Assembly: GCF_029101545.1 (NCBI RefSeq)
Contig: NZ_CP118866.1
Coordinates: forward strand, 434,001-498,000
Reading direction: 5' to 3'
DNA from: Amygdalobacter indicium
GTDB taxonomy: Bacteria; Bacillota; Clostridia; Saccharofermentanales; Fastidiosipilaceae
Length of the DNA stretch: 64,000 nt
The position numbers were made by a program, and so were the translations under genes. Under the pieces are notes generated by a model that did no database searches, had not been told where the DNA came from, and was given only the letters and a program-made list of their open reading frames with translations. This document shows, in pieces, positions 27,138 to 35,138 of the stretch (its first letter is position 1; the number at the start of each line of letters is the position of its first letter).

Positions 27138-28880
27138 ATGAATAAGCGTAAGACAAAAATCATTTGTACATTGGGACCGGCTACCGACAATGAAGATGTT
27201 CTGCGGAAGTTGATTATCAACGGTATGAACGTTGCCCGTTTCAACTTTTCTCATGGAACATATGAGGAGCACGGGCGGCGTCTGGCTATGTTAAGACGTT
27301 TGTGTAAAGAGTTGAATATGCCTGTTGCGGCTTTGATGGATACTAAAGGACCGGAAATTCGTACAGGTCACTTTGTTAATAAAGGCGTTAATTTGCAGGA
27401 AGGCACGAAAGTCGTTATTTCGCATGAGGATGTTTTAGGTACGGCGGAAAAATTTTCCGTCAGCTATAAGGACATGGATAAAGACTTGAAAAAAGGAGAC
27501 CAAATCTTGATTGATGACGGTTTGGTCGGCTTGCGGGTTGAGAGCATTGAAGACCGCGATATTCATTGTGTCTGCACCAACTCAGGTCCGGTTTCTGATT
27601 ACAAGAGCATCAACTTGCCTGAAATTAATACTAATTTGCCGGCATTGACCGAAAAAGACGTGGAAGATTTGAAATATGCCGCAACCAACGATTTTGATTT
27701 TATTGCAGCTTCATTTATTCGTAAGGCCGCGGATGTTATTGCTATTAAACGTATCCTGAAAGAATACGGTGCCGCTCATTATGAAATTATTTCTAAAATT
27801 GAAAACCGGGAAGGTGTCAGGAACTTTAACGAAATTCTGGCAGTTTCCGACGGTATTATGATTGCCCGCGGCGATTTGGGCGTTGAAATCCCGGTGGAAG
27901 AAGTTCCGGCTGTCCAAAAAATGATGGTCCATGCTACATATAAGGCGGGCAAACCTTGTGTAACAGCGACCCAGATGTTGGATTCGATGATTAGAAATCC
28001 GCGCCCGACAAGAGCTGAAGTTACCGACGTTGCCAATGCTATTTATGACGGTTCATCCGCTACGATGCTTTCAGGTGAAACGGCAGCCGGTAAATATCCG
28101 GTTGAAAGCTTACAGATGATGGACAAAGTTGCCCGCTTTACCGAATCTAAGATAGATTACTGGAAACGTTTCGAGCAGGAACGTCACAGCGAACTTCCTT
28201 CAGTTTCGACGGCAATTTCCCATGCTTGCTGCACCACGGCTATGGACTTGAATGCCAAAGCCATTATGACGGTCACTATGTCGGGACGTACAGCCCGTGC
28301 TATATCACGTTTCCGTCCCGCCTGCCCGATTGTTGCAACCACAGTTTCCGAACGGGTCTTAAGAAATTTGCAGTTAGCTTGGGGTGTTCAGGCTTTTTTG
28401 GTGAAAATTGCGAACAAGGAAGATGATTTATTTGCCGAATCGATCGCTTTGGCGGAGCAGAACGGTATTGTCACCAAAGGCGATGTTGTTGTTGAAACAT
28501 GCGGTAAACCTTTAGGTTTGAGCGGCACGACCAACAGCTTGATGGTTCAGAATGTCGGCAATATTTTATCTAAAGGCTTGGGCTACGGTAATCATAAAGT
28601 TACCGGAGAAATTATGGTCTTGAAGAGCACCGACTTTGTGGAGAATCTGGAGATGCCTCACGGTACAATAATTGTAGCTAAGCGCATCAGTGAAAAACAT
28701 TTGCCGATTATCAGAGGAGCTGCCGCCCTGGTGGTTGAATCACAGGGTTCGGAAGATTATACGAAGATCGCCGGTTCAATTTTGGATATTCCGGTCCTTG
28801 TCGGCTGTGAAAATGCCACTAAGATTTTGAAAAACGGCTCTATTGCCACGTTGGACCCCGATAGAGGTATTATCTATTAA
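27138..28880 (+). CDS. pyk: Pyruvate kinase with C-terminal extra domain
   Basis: Last step of glycolysis: phosphoenolpyruvate plus ADP to pyruvate plus ATP. Recognised by KTKIICTLGPATDNE, the catalytic segment FDFIAASFIRKA, ISKIENREGVRNF and MIARGDLGVE. Length is 580 aa, about 100 more than the minimal enzyme, because of a C-terminal PEP-utiliser-like (phosphohistidine-type) domain (HGTIIVAKRISEKHLPIIRGAAALVV), as in Bacilli and many Clostridia; here the usual TSH is absent. GAGGTTGCATT precedes the ATG. The window also encodes PPDK, so the cell can run the PEP/pyruvate step in either direction. Confidence 0.96.
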   Translation: MNKRKTKIICTLGPATDNEDVLRKLIINGMNVARFNFSHGTYEEHGRRLAMLRRLCKELNMPVAALMDTKGPEIRTGHFVNKGVNLQEGTKVVISHEDVLGTAEKFSVSYKDMDKDLKKGDQILIDDGLVGLRVESIEDRDIHCVCTNSGPVSDYKSINLPEINTNLPALTEKDVEDLKYAATNDFDFIAASFIRKAADVIAIKRILKEYGAAHYEIISKIENREGVRNFNEILAVSDGIMIARGDLGVEIPVEEVPAVQKMMVHATYKAGKPCVTATQMLDSMIRNPRPTRAEVTDVANAIYDGSSATMLSGETAAGKYPVESLQMMDKVARFTESKIDYWKRFEQERHSELPSVSTAISHACCTTAMDLNAKAIMTVTMSGRTARAISRFRPACPIVATTVSERVLRNLQLAWGVQAFLVKIANKEDDLFAESIALAEQNGIVTKGDVVVETCGKPLGLSGTTNSLMVQNVGNILSKGLGYGNHKVTGEIMVLKSTDFVENLEMPHGTIIVAKRISEKHLPIIRGAAALVVESQGSEDYTKIAGSILDIPVLVGCENATKILKNGSIATLDPDRGIIY

Positions 28881-28914
28881 TGCGGCAAGCGACATGATTT
28901 GCTTGATTAATCCA

Positions 28915-28950
28915 AACTGCCATTATTCCTGTTAATAGTGGCAGTTATTT
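28915..28950 (+). terminator. Terminator after pyk
   Basis: AACTGCCA and TGGCAGTT arms around TTATTCCTGTTAATAG, followed by a short T-rich stretch (TATTTCAT). The T run is weak. Confidence 0.65.
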
Positions 28951-28987
28951 CATAGTTGACGCTGTTCGAAGAAGGAGGGAGAAGAAA

Positions 28988-29389
28988 ATGGTGAAAACGA
29001 CAAGCAAGGAAGAATTTGTTGTAACTTGCCCGTTTTGTCGACAGGAATCTGTCTGGTCGCTGCAATTGCAATGGAGACAACAGAAAGATTTACTTTGTCC
29101 TGAATGTAAGAACAATGTAAGCAGAATAGTTTTGCAAGGTGCTTTGAATTTACAAAAACACCGCTTATTGAACTTGTTATACATTTGTGCGGCGCTTTTT
29201 GTCGGTGCTTTTTTGACCTGCTTATTTATCGTTAAAGCTTATAGTAACGAATTTAATCGCCTGCCGGCGATGGCGACTTTTTTATTTTCTCTGGCAGCAG
29301 TTGTTCTGGCACTTGATGCGTCGGTGTTAATAGTTTTAATTAATCGGCTAAGATTTCTGCGTAAGCGTTTACAGCTGCTTCAACAATAA
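28988..29389 (+). CDS. Zinc-ribbon membrane protein, unknown
   Basis: 133-aa protein with an N-terminal zinc ribbon (CPFCRQ and, about 27 residues on, CPECKN) followed by two membrane helices (about 60-80 and 93-115) and a basic tail (RLRFLRKRLQLLQQ). GGAGGGAGAAGAAA precedes the ATG. I do not know a function; a metal-binding domain in front of two helices is a common layout for small envelope-associated proteins. It stands alone between the pyk terminator and htrA. Confidence 0.72.
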   Translation: MVKTTSKEEFVVTCPFCRQESVWSLQLQWRQQKDLLCPECKNNVSRIVLQGALNLQKHRLLNLLYICAALFVGAFLTCLFIVKAYSNEFNRLPAMATFLFSLAAVVLALDASVLIVLINRLRFLRKRLQLLQQ

Positions 29390-29413
29390 AATACCACTTA
29401 GTCGGCGCTTTAT

Positions 29414-29444
29414 TTGCAATAAAGTCAAATTTCATTGTTATACT
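29414..29444 (+). promoter_or_regulatory. Probable htrA promoter
   Basis: TTGCAA (29414-29419), a 19-base spacer and TATACT (29439-29444). The spacer is longer than ideal. Confidence 0.45.
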
Positions 29445-29481
29445 AAGAGCGAATTAAAGTTCAAAGGAATAAGGTGATTAT

Positions 29482-30933
29482 ATGCAGGATGAGAATAATA
29501 ATAATTTTGATTATCAGGCTTTTTGTGAGCAAATGTCGAAAAATATGCCGTCTGTTAAGAAAAACGCGGGAGCGAAATTTTGGAAAATCAGTTTTGCCGT
29601 TCTTATAATTGCGGGTGTAGCTTTTTCGCTTTTTTCCAACTTCATTTTGCTGCAAAAATACAATAACTTATTAGCCAATCAGAGTTCTGATAACAGAAGC
29701 GCTCAGCATGCAGCTGCTTTTGAAAATCAGGATAATACGACGAGCGGAGAACAGCTGGCAAGCGGCGGTTTAAGCACGCAACAGGTGGTGAAAAAAGCAA
29801 TCCCGGCCGTTGTTGCTATTAAAACGGAAATAGAAGTCCAGAATTTTTGGGGCAAAGACAAGGTGACGGGAGCCGGTTCCGGCGTAATCATTGATAAGGA
29901 CGGTTATATTGTAACTAATTATCACGTAATTGAAGGCGCGAAAGAAATTACCGTCAATTTAGCCGGTGATGATACTGCGCACAAAGCCAAGTTGGTAGCC
30001 GGAGATGCCAGAACTGATTTAGCGGTACTGAAGATAACCGACAAAAAAGGACCTTTTCCCTATATCAAACTTGCCGATTCGCAAAAAGTCGAGATCGGCG
30101 AAAAAGCTATTGCCATCGGCAATCCTTTAGGTGACCTGGAAGGTACGGTGACCCAGGGAATAATTTCCGGTTTGAATCGTGAAGTTTACACTAAATCTGC
30201 GCAAAGCGGTAAATTAACCAGATTGAATAATGTAATTCAGACGGATGCTTCCATTAATGCCGGTAATTCCGGCGGCGCTTTGCTGAATAATCGCGGCGAA
30301 CTGATCGGTATAAATACGGCCAAGGCATCATCCCGTGACGGCGTAGGGGTAGAAGGTATCGGTTTCGCTATTCCGTCCAACACTGTCAAAAGAATAATCA
30401 GCGAGTTGTTGAAAAAAGGCTATGTCAGTGGCAGACCGGTTATGGGCATAAGAGTAACGGATGTTTCCGAAAGTAACGCCGAATTATACGGTATGCCCGT
30501 AGGTGTCTATATTGTTGCCGTTGATAAAGATTCCGCCGCCGAAGCAGCCGGTTTACGCAGACACGATATTATAACCAAAATGAACGGTGAGCCTACCAAA
30601 AATTCAACAACCTTGAATGCTATTAAAGATCGTTATAAAGCCGGTGATACGGTTGAACTTGAAGTTTGGCGTCAAGGTGAGACTAAGAAGATTAAATTGA
30701 CATTCAGCGAGGCCAAACCTGAGAAAAACACTTCAGCCAAAGAAGAAAAACAAAAAGATGCAGATAAGGCTGAAGATGACAACAATAAAGAAGATAGTAC
30801 GGCGAATGGCGCGGAAAAGAAAGGCAAAAATAGCCCGAACGGCAAAAGTAAAAGAAAAGCGGTCAAACGGAACGATTCTGATAGCGACAATGAGTTTGAA
30901 GGCAATGATCGGGAACCGGACGCTTTTAAGTGA
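29482..30933 (+). CDS. htrA: HtrA/DegP-type serine protease with PDZ domain
   Basis: Membrane-anchored quality-control protease facing outward. One N-terminal membrane segment (about 30-55), a trypsin-like domain with catalytic His148 (TNYHVIEG), Asp179 (RTDLAVL) and Ser263 (NAGNSGGALLN), then one PDZ domain (about 315-410). The last ~70 residues are Lys/Asp/Glu-rich and probably disordered. Members degrade misfolded exported proteins and are usually induced by envelope stress; no CssR or heat-shock box was seen here. 483 aa. Confidence 0.95.
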   Translation: MQDENNNNFDYQAFCEQMSKNMPSVKKNAGAKFWKISFAVLIIAGVAFSLFSNFILLQKYNNLLANQSSDNRSAQHAAAFENQDNTTSGEQLASGGLSTQQVVKKAIPAVVAIKTEIEVQNFWGKDKVTGAGSGVIIDKDGYIVTNYHVIEGAKEITVNLAGDDTAHKAKLVAGDARTDLAVLKITDKKGPFPYIKLADSQKVEIGEKAIAIGNPLGDLEGTVTQGIISGLNREVYTKSAQSGKLTRLNNVIQTDASINAGNSGGALLNNRGELIGINTAKASSRDGVGVEGIGFAIPSNTVKRIISELLKKGYVSGRPVMGIRVTDVSESNAELYGMPVGVYIVAVDKDSAAEAAGLRRHDIITKMNGEPTKNSTTLNAIKDRYKAGDTVELEVWRQGETKKIKLTFSEAKPEKNTSAKEEKQKDADKAEDDNNKEDSTANGAEKKGKNSPNGKSKRKAVKRNDSDSDNEFEGNDREPDAFK

Positions 30934-30955
30934 TTGATTCTTGCGTAATATTTGT

Positions 30956-31000
30956 AATCCCTTTTACCGTCTCTCTTTGAGGCTGTAAAGGGGATTTTTC
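30956..31000 (+). terminator. Terminator after htrA
   Basis: AATCCCTTTTAC pairs with GTAAAGGGGATT, then T5CT. Strong stem. Confidence 0.85.
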
Positions 31001-31048
31001 TATTTTCGCTGTTTTTTTTCGGTGGCTGTTATTACTAGGATAATTCCG

Positions 31049-31435
31049 TCACTTGGAGCTTTTTTCCTGCTCTTTGGCTTGCCAATAGGCAGCTTGCAGC
31101 AGCCGCATAATTTCATCCCGTTCATCTGCATTCAAATTACCGCCGACAAACAAGGAGGTCAGACTGTTAAGTAAAGCATAAGCGTCATCTTTGGCCTGCT
31201 TCCCGCTCTCCCTGTAAACTTGATGCACGAAATTGCTTTGTTCATCTAAAAGATAGTTATAGTCAACTTGAAAAATTTGAGCCAACTTTTCGTAAGTTTC
31301 TTTATGTTTGGGAAAACGTAAGCCGTTTTCGTAATTAGATAAACTCCTGACACTGACACCTAATAATTCAGCTAAATCTTCTTGCTTAATGTGTCGTTCA
31401 GCACGAAGCTTCTTTAATTTTTCGCCAAAATTCAC
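31049..31435 (-). CDS. XRE-family helix-turn-helix regulator
   Basis: DNA-binding protein of 128 aa. The Cro/C1-type HTH spans about residues 3-58 (LKKLRAERHIKQEDLAELLG, VSVRSLSNYENGLRFPKHK), followed by a helical C-terminal part. I choose the GTG at 31435 because AAAGGAG sits just upstream of it; a longer frame from ATG 31492 has no ribosome site. It lies on the same strand as and 140 bases downstream of the metal ABC genes, so it could control them or a nearby gene, but no operator match was found. Confidence 0.85.
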   Translation of the reverse strand: MNFGEKLKKLRAERHIKQEDLAELLGVSVRSLSNYENGLRFPKHKETYEKLAQIFQVDYNYLLDEQSNFVHQVYRESGKQAKDDAYALLNSLTSLFVGGNLNADERDEIMRLLQAAYWQAKEQEKSSK

Positions 31436-31575
31436 GGCCAATCTCCTTTTCTTAGATGTATAAACACAGCTATGCCGAAACTCGCTGCACATGCAATTAA
31501 ATTCAAGTGAATTGTAACTTTACATGTATTTAATGTCAAATGCAGGTAAGATTATAAGAAAGATTGCGGAAAAGA

Positions 31576-32364
31576 CTAATCAACACGAGATATTTTAACA
31601 AGCAGGCAGACACTCAAACTCAATGCCGCCGAGAGAATTATCGCCCCTCCAAGCGGAATATCGGCCAGATAAGAGAGGATAATTCCCCCGAAAGAATTTA
31701 TTAAAGCGATAAGCACAGAAAGATGTAAAGTGCGATAATAGCCCTTTTTCAATAACATGGCGGCAGCTGCCGGTAATACCAACAGTCCGGAAATTACCAA
31801 TGTTCCGGCAACTTTAGCAGCTGAAGCGACCGTAATTGCAGTTATGACGGAAAGGGAAATGTTAATTAAATTAACCGGCAGACCTTGAACGGCGGCAACT
31901 TTTTCTTCCAGAGAGATTAAAAGTAAATAACGTTGTAAGACAATAAAATATATTAAAACAATAACTGTCAGAACTATAATTAACAGCAGATCAAAATTAC
32001 TTACACTTGCCAGACTGCCGAAAAGGTAGGCGGACAAATTGCCGGCAACAAAAGCATAATTTGCGAAAATTGCCGCCAAAGCAATAGTTACACTCATCAT
32101 AATAGCCAGCACAATCTCACTGTATTGAGGATAATAACGGCGTAAATATTCAATTACTGCAGCACAAATAACAGTAAAAATCAGCGCCGTCACGGTAGGA
32201 TTGATGCCGCAGGCAAAACCTAAAGTGACACCGGCCAAAGCTCCATGCGACAAAGTATCTCCGGATAAAGAGAGATGACGTAAAACTAAAATATGTCCCA
32301 AAGCGGCACAAATAAGACTCAGACAGACGGCGCAAATCAAGAGCTTAAGCAAATATATCTGCAT
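31576..32364 (-). CDS. Zinc/manganese-type ABC transporter permease (ZnuB-like)
   Basis: Inner-membrane channel subunit of the ABC-3 family, 262 aa with seven or eight helices. The signature GDTLSHGALAGVTLGF near the N-terminus and the helix-rich SLEEKVAAVQGLPV segment are typical of ZnuB/MntB/TroC. It starts 3 bases after the ATPase gene stop. The family imports zinc, manganese or iron; which one is unknown. No substrate-binding lipoprotein (ZnuA/TroA) is encoded in the neighbourhood, so that part must be elsewhere or be shared. Confidence 0.9.
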   Translation of the reverse strand: MQIYLLKLLICAVCLSLICAALGHILVLRHLSLSGDTLSHGALAGVTLGFACGINPTVTALIFTVICAAVIEYLRRYYPQYSEIVLAIMMSVTIALAAIFANYAFVAGNLSAYLFGSLASVSNFDLLLIIVLTVIVLIYFIVLQRYLLLISLEEKVAAVQGLPVNLINISLSVITAITVASAAKVAGTLVISGLLVLPAAAAMLLKKGYYRTLHLSVLIALINSFGGIILSYLADIPLGGAIILSAALSLSVCLLVKISRVD

Positions 32365-32367
32365 AGA

Positions 32368-33072
32368 TTAAAATTCTCCTTCTTGCATTTGTTGTTCGGA
32401 AAATTCGGAAAAAGTATAGCGGACGCAAGCAGTCTGCTCAATTTTGAGCACGGTCGGGGCCTGCTTAGCCCAATTTTCCCAGGCATGTGTTACGAAAATG
32501 CCGATAAATTTCGCTTCCTTCTGTGCTGCCCGTAAAAAACGGAAAAAATCATTTTGTCCCAATTTATCCAAGTTTACAGTAGATTCATCCAATAAAAGGA
32601 TTTCAGGCCGGCGCAGCAGGCAACGAGCCAACTGTAATTTTTGCCGTTGGCCGGAAGACAGGTCGCTGAGCAGGCAATTGCTGTAACGACTTAAATTCGC
32701 TTTATCCAACCAGTCCGAGCACTGTTTTTGTTCTCTGGGCGACAAAGATTGCCAAAAAGGGAGATTGTAGTAATAACCTGATTCTATGTATTCTTTACAA
32801 GTTATCGGAAAATCCGGAGCGGCATTGGCGTTTTGCGGCAGATAAGCAATATTGATTTTACGCTGGCCGAATTCTATTGTTCCTTGCTGCGGCTTTAGCA
32901 AACCGCAGATTAATTGTAATAAAGTAGATTTGCCGCTACCGTTTTGTCCGACTACGAGATAGTTGTTTTGCGGATATAAATCAAGGTTGACATTTTGCAA
33001 TACGATTTTGTTATGATAAGCAAAACTTAGATTGCGGATTAGTAATGTTGGTTTTTCAATAGTCTGGCACAT
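32368..33072 (-). CDS. Metal ABC transporter ATPase (ZnuC-like)
   Basis: ATPase that drives the adjoining permease. Walker A GQNGSGKST, signature LSSGQRQKLQLARCL and Walker B ILLLDESTVNLD are all intact. I start at ATG 33072 (MCQTIEKPTLLIRNLSFAYH), which has AGGGA upstream; a longer frame reaches 33156 but would add an unconserved 28 residues. 234 aa, close to the family norm. The promoter must lie in the 33075-33240 gap, which is shared with tRNA-Glu on the other strand. Confidence 0.9.
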   Translation of the reverse strand: MCQTIEKPTLLIRNLSFAYHNKIVLQNVNLDLYPQNNYLVVGQNGSGKSTLLQLICGLLKPQQGTIEFGQRKINIAYLPQNANAAPDFPITCKEYIESGYYYNLPFWQSLSPREQKQCSDWLDKANLSRYSNCLLSDLSSGQRQKLQLARCLLRRPEILLLDESTVNLDKLGQNDFFRFLRAAQKEAKFIGIFVTHAWENWAKQAPTVLKIEQTACVRYTFSEFSEQQMQEGEF

Positions 33073-33209
33073 CGTTTTATCCCTGATAATTGCTGAATTT
33101 GAAAAAATTATAGTTCTAATTGATTTCTTTGTTATTGTAATTGCTCTGCCCGGCAACTACAAGTCGGGTGAAATTATCATAGATTAATAGCAAGAAGCCT
33201 GTCGATGTA

Positions 33210-33238
33210 TTGCATATGCTTTTTTTATTTGTTACAAT
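33210..33238 (+). promoter_or_regulatory. Promoter of tRNA-Glu
   Basis: TTGCAT (33210-33215), exact 17-base spacer, TACAAT (33233-33238), 9 bases before the tRNA. Confidence 0.75.
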
Positions 33239-33247
33239 AATGAACAC

Positions 33248-33319
33248 GGCTCTATGGTCAAGCGGTTAAGACGCCGCCCTCTCAAGGCGGAATCCCGAGT
33301 TCGATTCTCGGTAGAGTCA
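33248..33319 (+). tRNA. tRNA-Glu (CTC)
   Basis: 72-nt cloverleaf: acceptor GGCTCTA pairs with TAGAGTC (one G-T), anticodon stem CCGCC/GGCGG encloses CTC, T-loop TTCGATT. CCA is not encoded. Confidence 0.96.
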
Positions 33320-33321
33320 TT

Positions 33322-33357
33322 AACGGTCAATCAGGCATCAGCAGGTTGACCGTTTTT
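33322..33357 (+). terminator. Terminator after tRNA-Glu
   Basis: AACGGTCAA pairs with TTGACCGTT, followed by T5 in total. Confidence 0.85.
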
Positions 33358-33420
33358 CATATTTACTATGAGATTAATTGCATATGTTATAATTTGAGAA
33401 ATCATAAAAGGGGCATGATT

Positions 33421-33819
33421 ATGAAAAAGGATAAAGACAACAAAAAATTGCAGGACAGTGAATTAAACAACGAGGAAGTTGAAGTTATGCCGGAAGAGTC
33501 GGAACTTTCCGATGACGATTTAATGGCCGCTTCAACAGTTGTTTTAACCGATTATGAAACAGGAGAGGAATTTACGTATTACGTTGCGTATGAGTTTCCT
33601 TTTGAAGATGAATATTATTATGTATTGGTTTCAGCAGCTGAAACTGATGAACCGGAGGCTTTATTCGCCCGTTCGGTCAAGTTGCCCGACGGCAGCGAAG
33701 GCTTTGAAACTTTGGCGGATGACGAGTTTGATAAAGTTGCCGATGAATATGAGAGATTATGCGATTTAATGGATGAGGATGATGAAGAGGAATTGCCCGA
33801 CATCATCTATAACGAATAA
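33421..33819 (+). CDS. DUF1292 family acidic protein
   Basis: 132-aa very acidic protein with the DUF1292 pattern VVLTDYETGEEFTYYVAYEFPFEDEYYYVLVSA. The C-terminus is Asp/Glu-rich (LMDEDDEEELPDII). I start at ATG 33421, which has AAAAGGGG 7 bases upstream; the longer frame reaches into the tRNA terminator. Function of the family is unknown; members are small cytosolic proteins found in many Firmicutes. It leads a short run with another DUF1292-like gene and a CPBP protease. Confidence 0.8.
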   Translation: MKKDKDNKKLQDSELNNEEVEVMPEESELSDDDLMAASTVVLTDYETGEEFTYYVAYEFPFEDEYYYVLVSAAETDEPEALFARSVKLPDGSEGFETLADDEFDKVADEYERLCDLMDEDDEEELPDIIYNE

Positions 33820-33851
33820 ATAGTTAAAGTCAAAGATTGTCAGGTAGATAT

Positions 33852-34181
33852 ATGCGTGGACAGAGACCGACAGATTTAGAAGAAAAGCTGATTGTTTTAG
33901 AAGATTTGGATAACGGCTATGAATTTTATATGCGAAAACTCGATTTGTTTGAATTGAATCAGCAGGAATATATAGTTTTTGCGCCGTTTGAACCTGATGA
34001 CGGAGAACATAACGCTCCGGATATTATTATTATGCGAATTTTACATATTAAACCGAATAAAAATAACAGGCTCAAGCAGGAAGAAATTCAATTTGAATCA
34101 ATACTTAATCGCAATGAGCTGGATGCGGCATTTACCCGTTTTAATGAAAGAATGGTTCTGGACGCTTTGGCAAAGGAGTAA
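33852..34181 (+). CDS. DUF1292-like small protein
   Basis: 109-aa protein that resembles its upstream neighbour: LIVLEDLDNGYEFYMRKLDLFELNQQEYIVFAPFEPD parallels the DUF1292 core. I start at ATG 33852 (MRGQRPTDLEEKL) after AGGT; a TTG at 33837 is also in frame. It may be a duplicated copy that has diverged. It ends 6 bases before the CPBP protease gene, suggesting one transcript of three genes. No function known. Confidence 0.65.
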   Translation: MRGQRPTDLEEKLIVLEDLDNGYEFYMRKLDLFELNQQEYIVFAPFEPDDGEHNAPDIIIMRILHIKPNKNNRLKQEEIQFESILNRNELDAAFTRFNERMVLDALAKE

Positions 34182-34187
34182 GAAATT

Positions 34188-35054
34188 ATGTTGACAAAAA
34201 TTAAGGCGATTGCTAAAACTTTCGGAGGCTTGTTGTATTTTTTTCTTGTTGCGGCTGCAGTTCAAACTTTCGTTTTTATTTTTGCCATGCAAAAACCGCT
34301 AACGCCGGAAAATGCAACAGATAAATTAGCAGCTTCTGTTTTTCCGCTTGCAGCTTTAATTTACAGTATCATTCAAAGCGGTACATTCATTTCGTATGCG
34401 CTAGTTCGCAGGCGCAAACAAACTGATTATATCGCCGTGAAAGTTCCGGCAGGCAGAACTTTTCTCTATATACCGTTTATCGCCTGTCTTTTGTTGTTCG
34501 TCAGCTCGCTTTTTTCCAACTTACTCGTTTTTTTAGCGAAAAATTATGCCTTTTTTCAAAGTGCTTTGGAAGAATACAACAATATGATTTTGCAGAAAAT
34601 CAATCCGTTTGCACCGATTACAATTTTGTCTGTAGTAATTTTAGTGCCTATAGCGGAAGAATTATTTTTCCGGGCGATGGTTATCGGCGAATTGAAACGC
34701 TTTTTTCCCTTGCCTGCAGTTTGTTTTATTTCCGCCTGTTTGTTTGCTTTGGCCCATTGGAATTGGTTGCAGTCGGCATATACATTTGTTGCCGGCTTGA
34801 TTCTTGCCGCCGTATACGTTTGGACCGACAGTATTTTTTATAGTATTTTGTTGCATGGATTTTTCAATTTGTTGGGTTCTATGCTGCCTTATTGGATTAA
34901 TCAGCTTAATTTTGCTGATGCGGAAGTGATTTTCAATTTGCTTATAATATTATTCGCTGTAGTCGGCTATGTTTATTTGCGTAAACTGTATCGTAATTAC
35001 CGGCATTTACAGGACCTTAAATTACATACTTCTGAAAATGAAGGCGCTGATTGA
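34188..35054 (+). CDS. CPBP-family intramembrane protease
   Basis: Membrane metalloprotease of the CAAX/Abi (CPBP) family, 288 aa with about eight helices. The active-site motif EELFFR is at 157-162, with the later conserved histidines in HWNW and HGFFN. Family members include bacteriocin self-immunity and prenyl-protein processing enzymes, but the target here is unknown. AAGGAG lies just before the ATG. It closes the run with the two DUF1292-like genes. Confidence 0.88.
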   Translation: MLTKIKAIAKTFGGLLYFFLVAAAVQTFVFIFAMQKPLTPENATDKLAASVFPLAALIYSIIQSGTFISYALVRRRKQTDYIAVKVPAGRTFLYIPFIACLLLFVSSLFSNLLVFLAKNYAFFQSALEEYNNMILQKINPFAPITILSVVILVPIAEELFFRAMVIGELKRFFPLPAVCFISACLFALAHWNWLQSAYTFVAGLILAAVYVWTDSIFYSILLHGFFNLLGSMLPYWINQLNFADAEVIFNLLIILFAVVGYVYLRKLYRNYRHLQDLKLHTSENEGAD

Positions 35055-35138
35055 CTGTAAGTCCGTTCAGCGCTTGGCGGTTTTTGGCGACTTGGTAGAG
35101 AAAACAGAATTATGACTACTTTTTTGAGAGGCGAAAAC

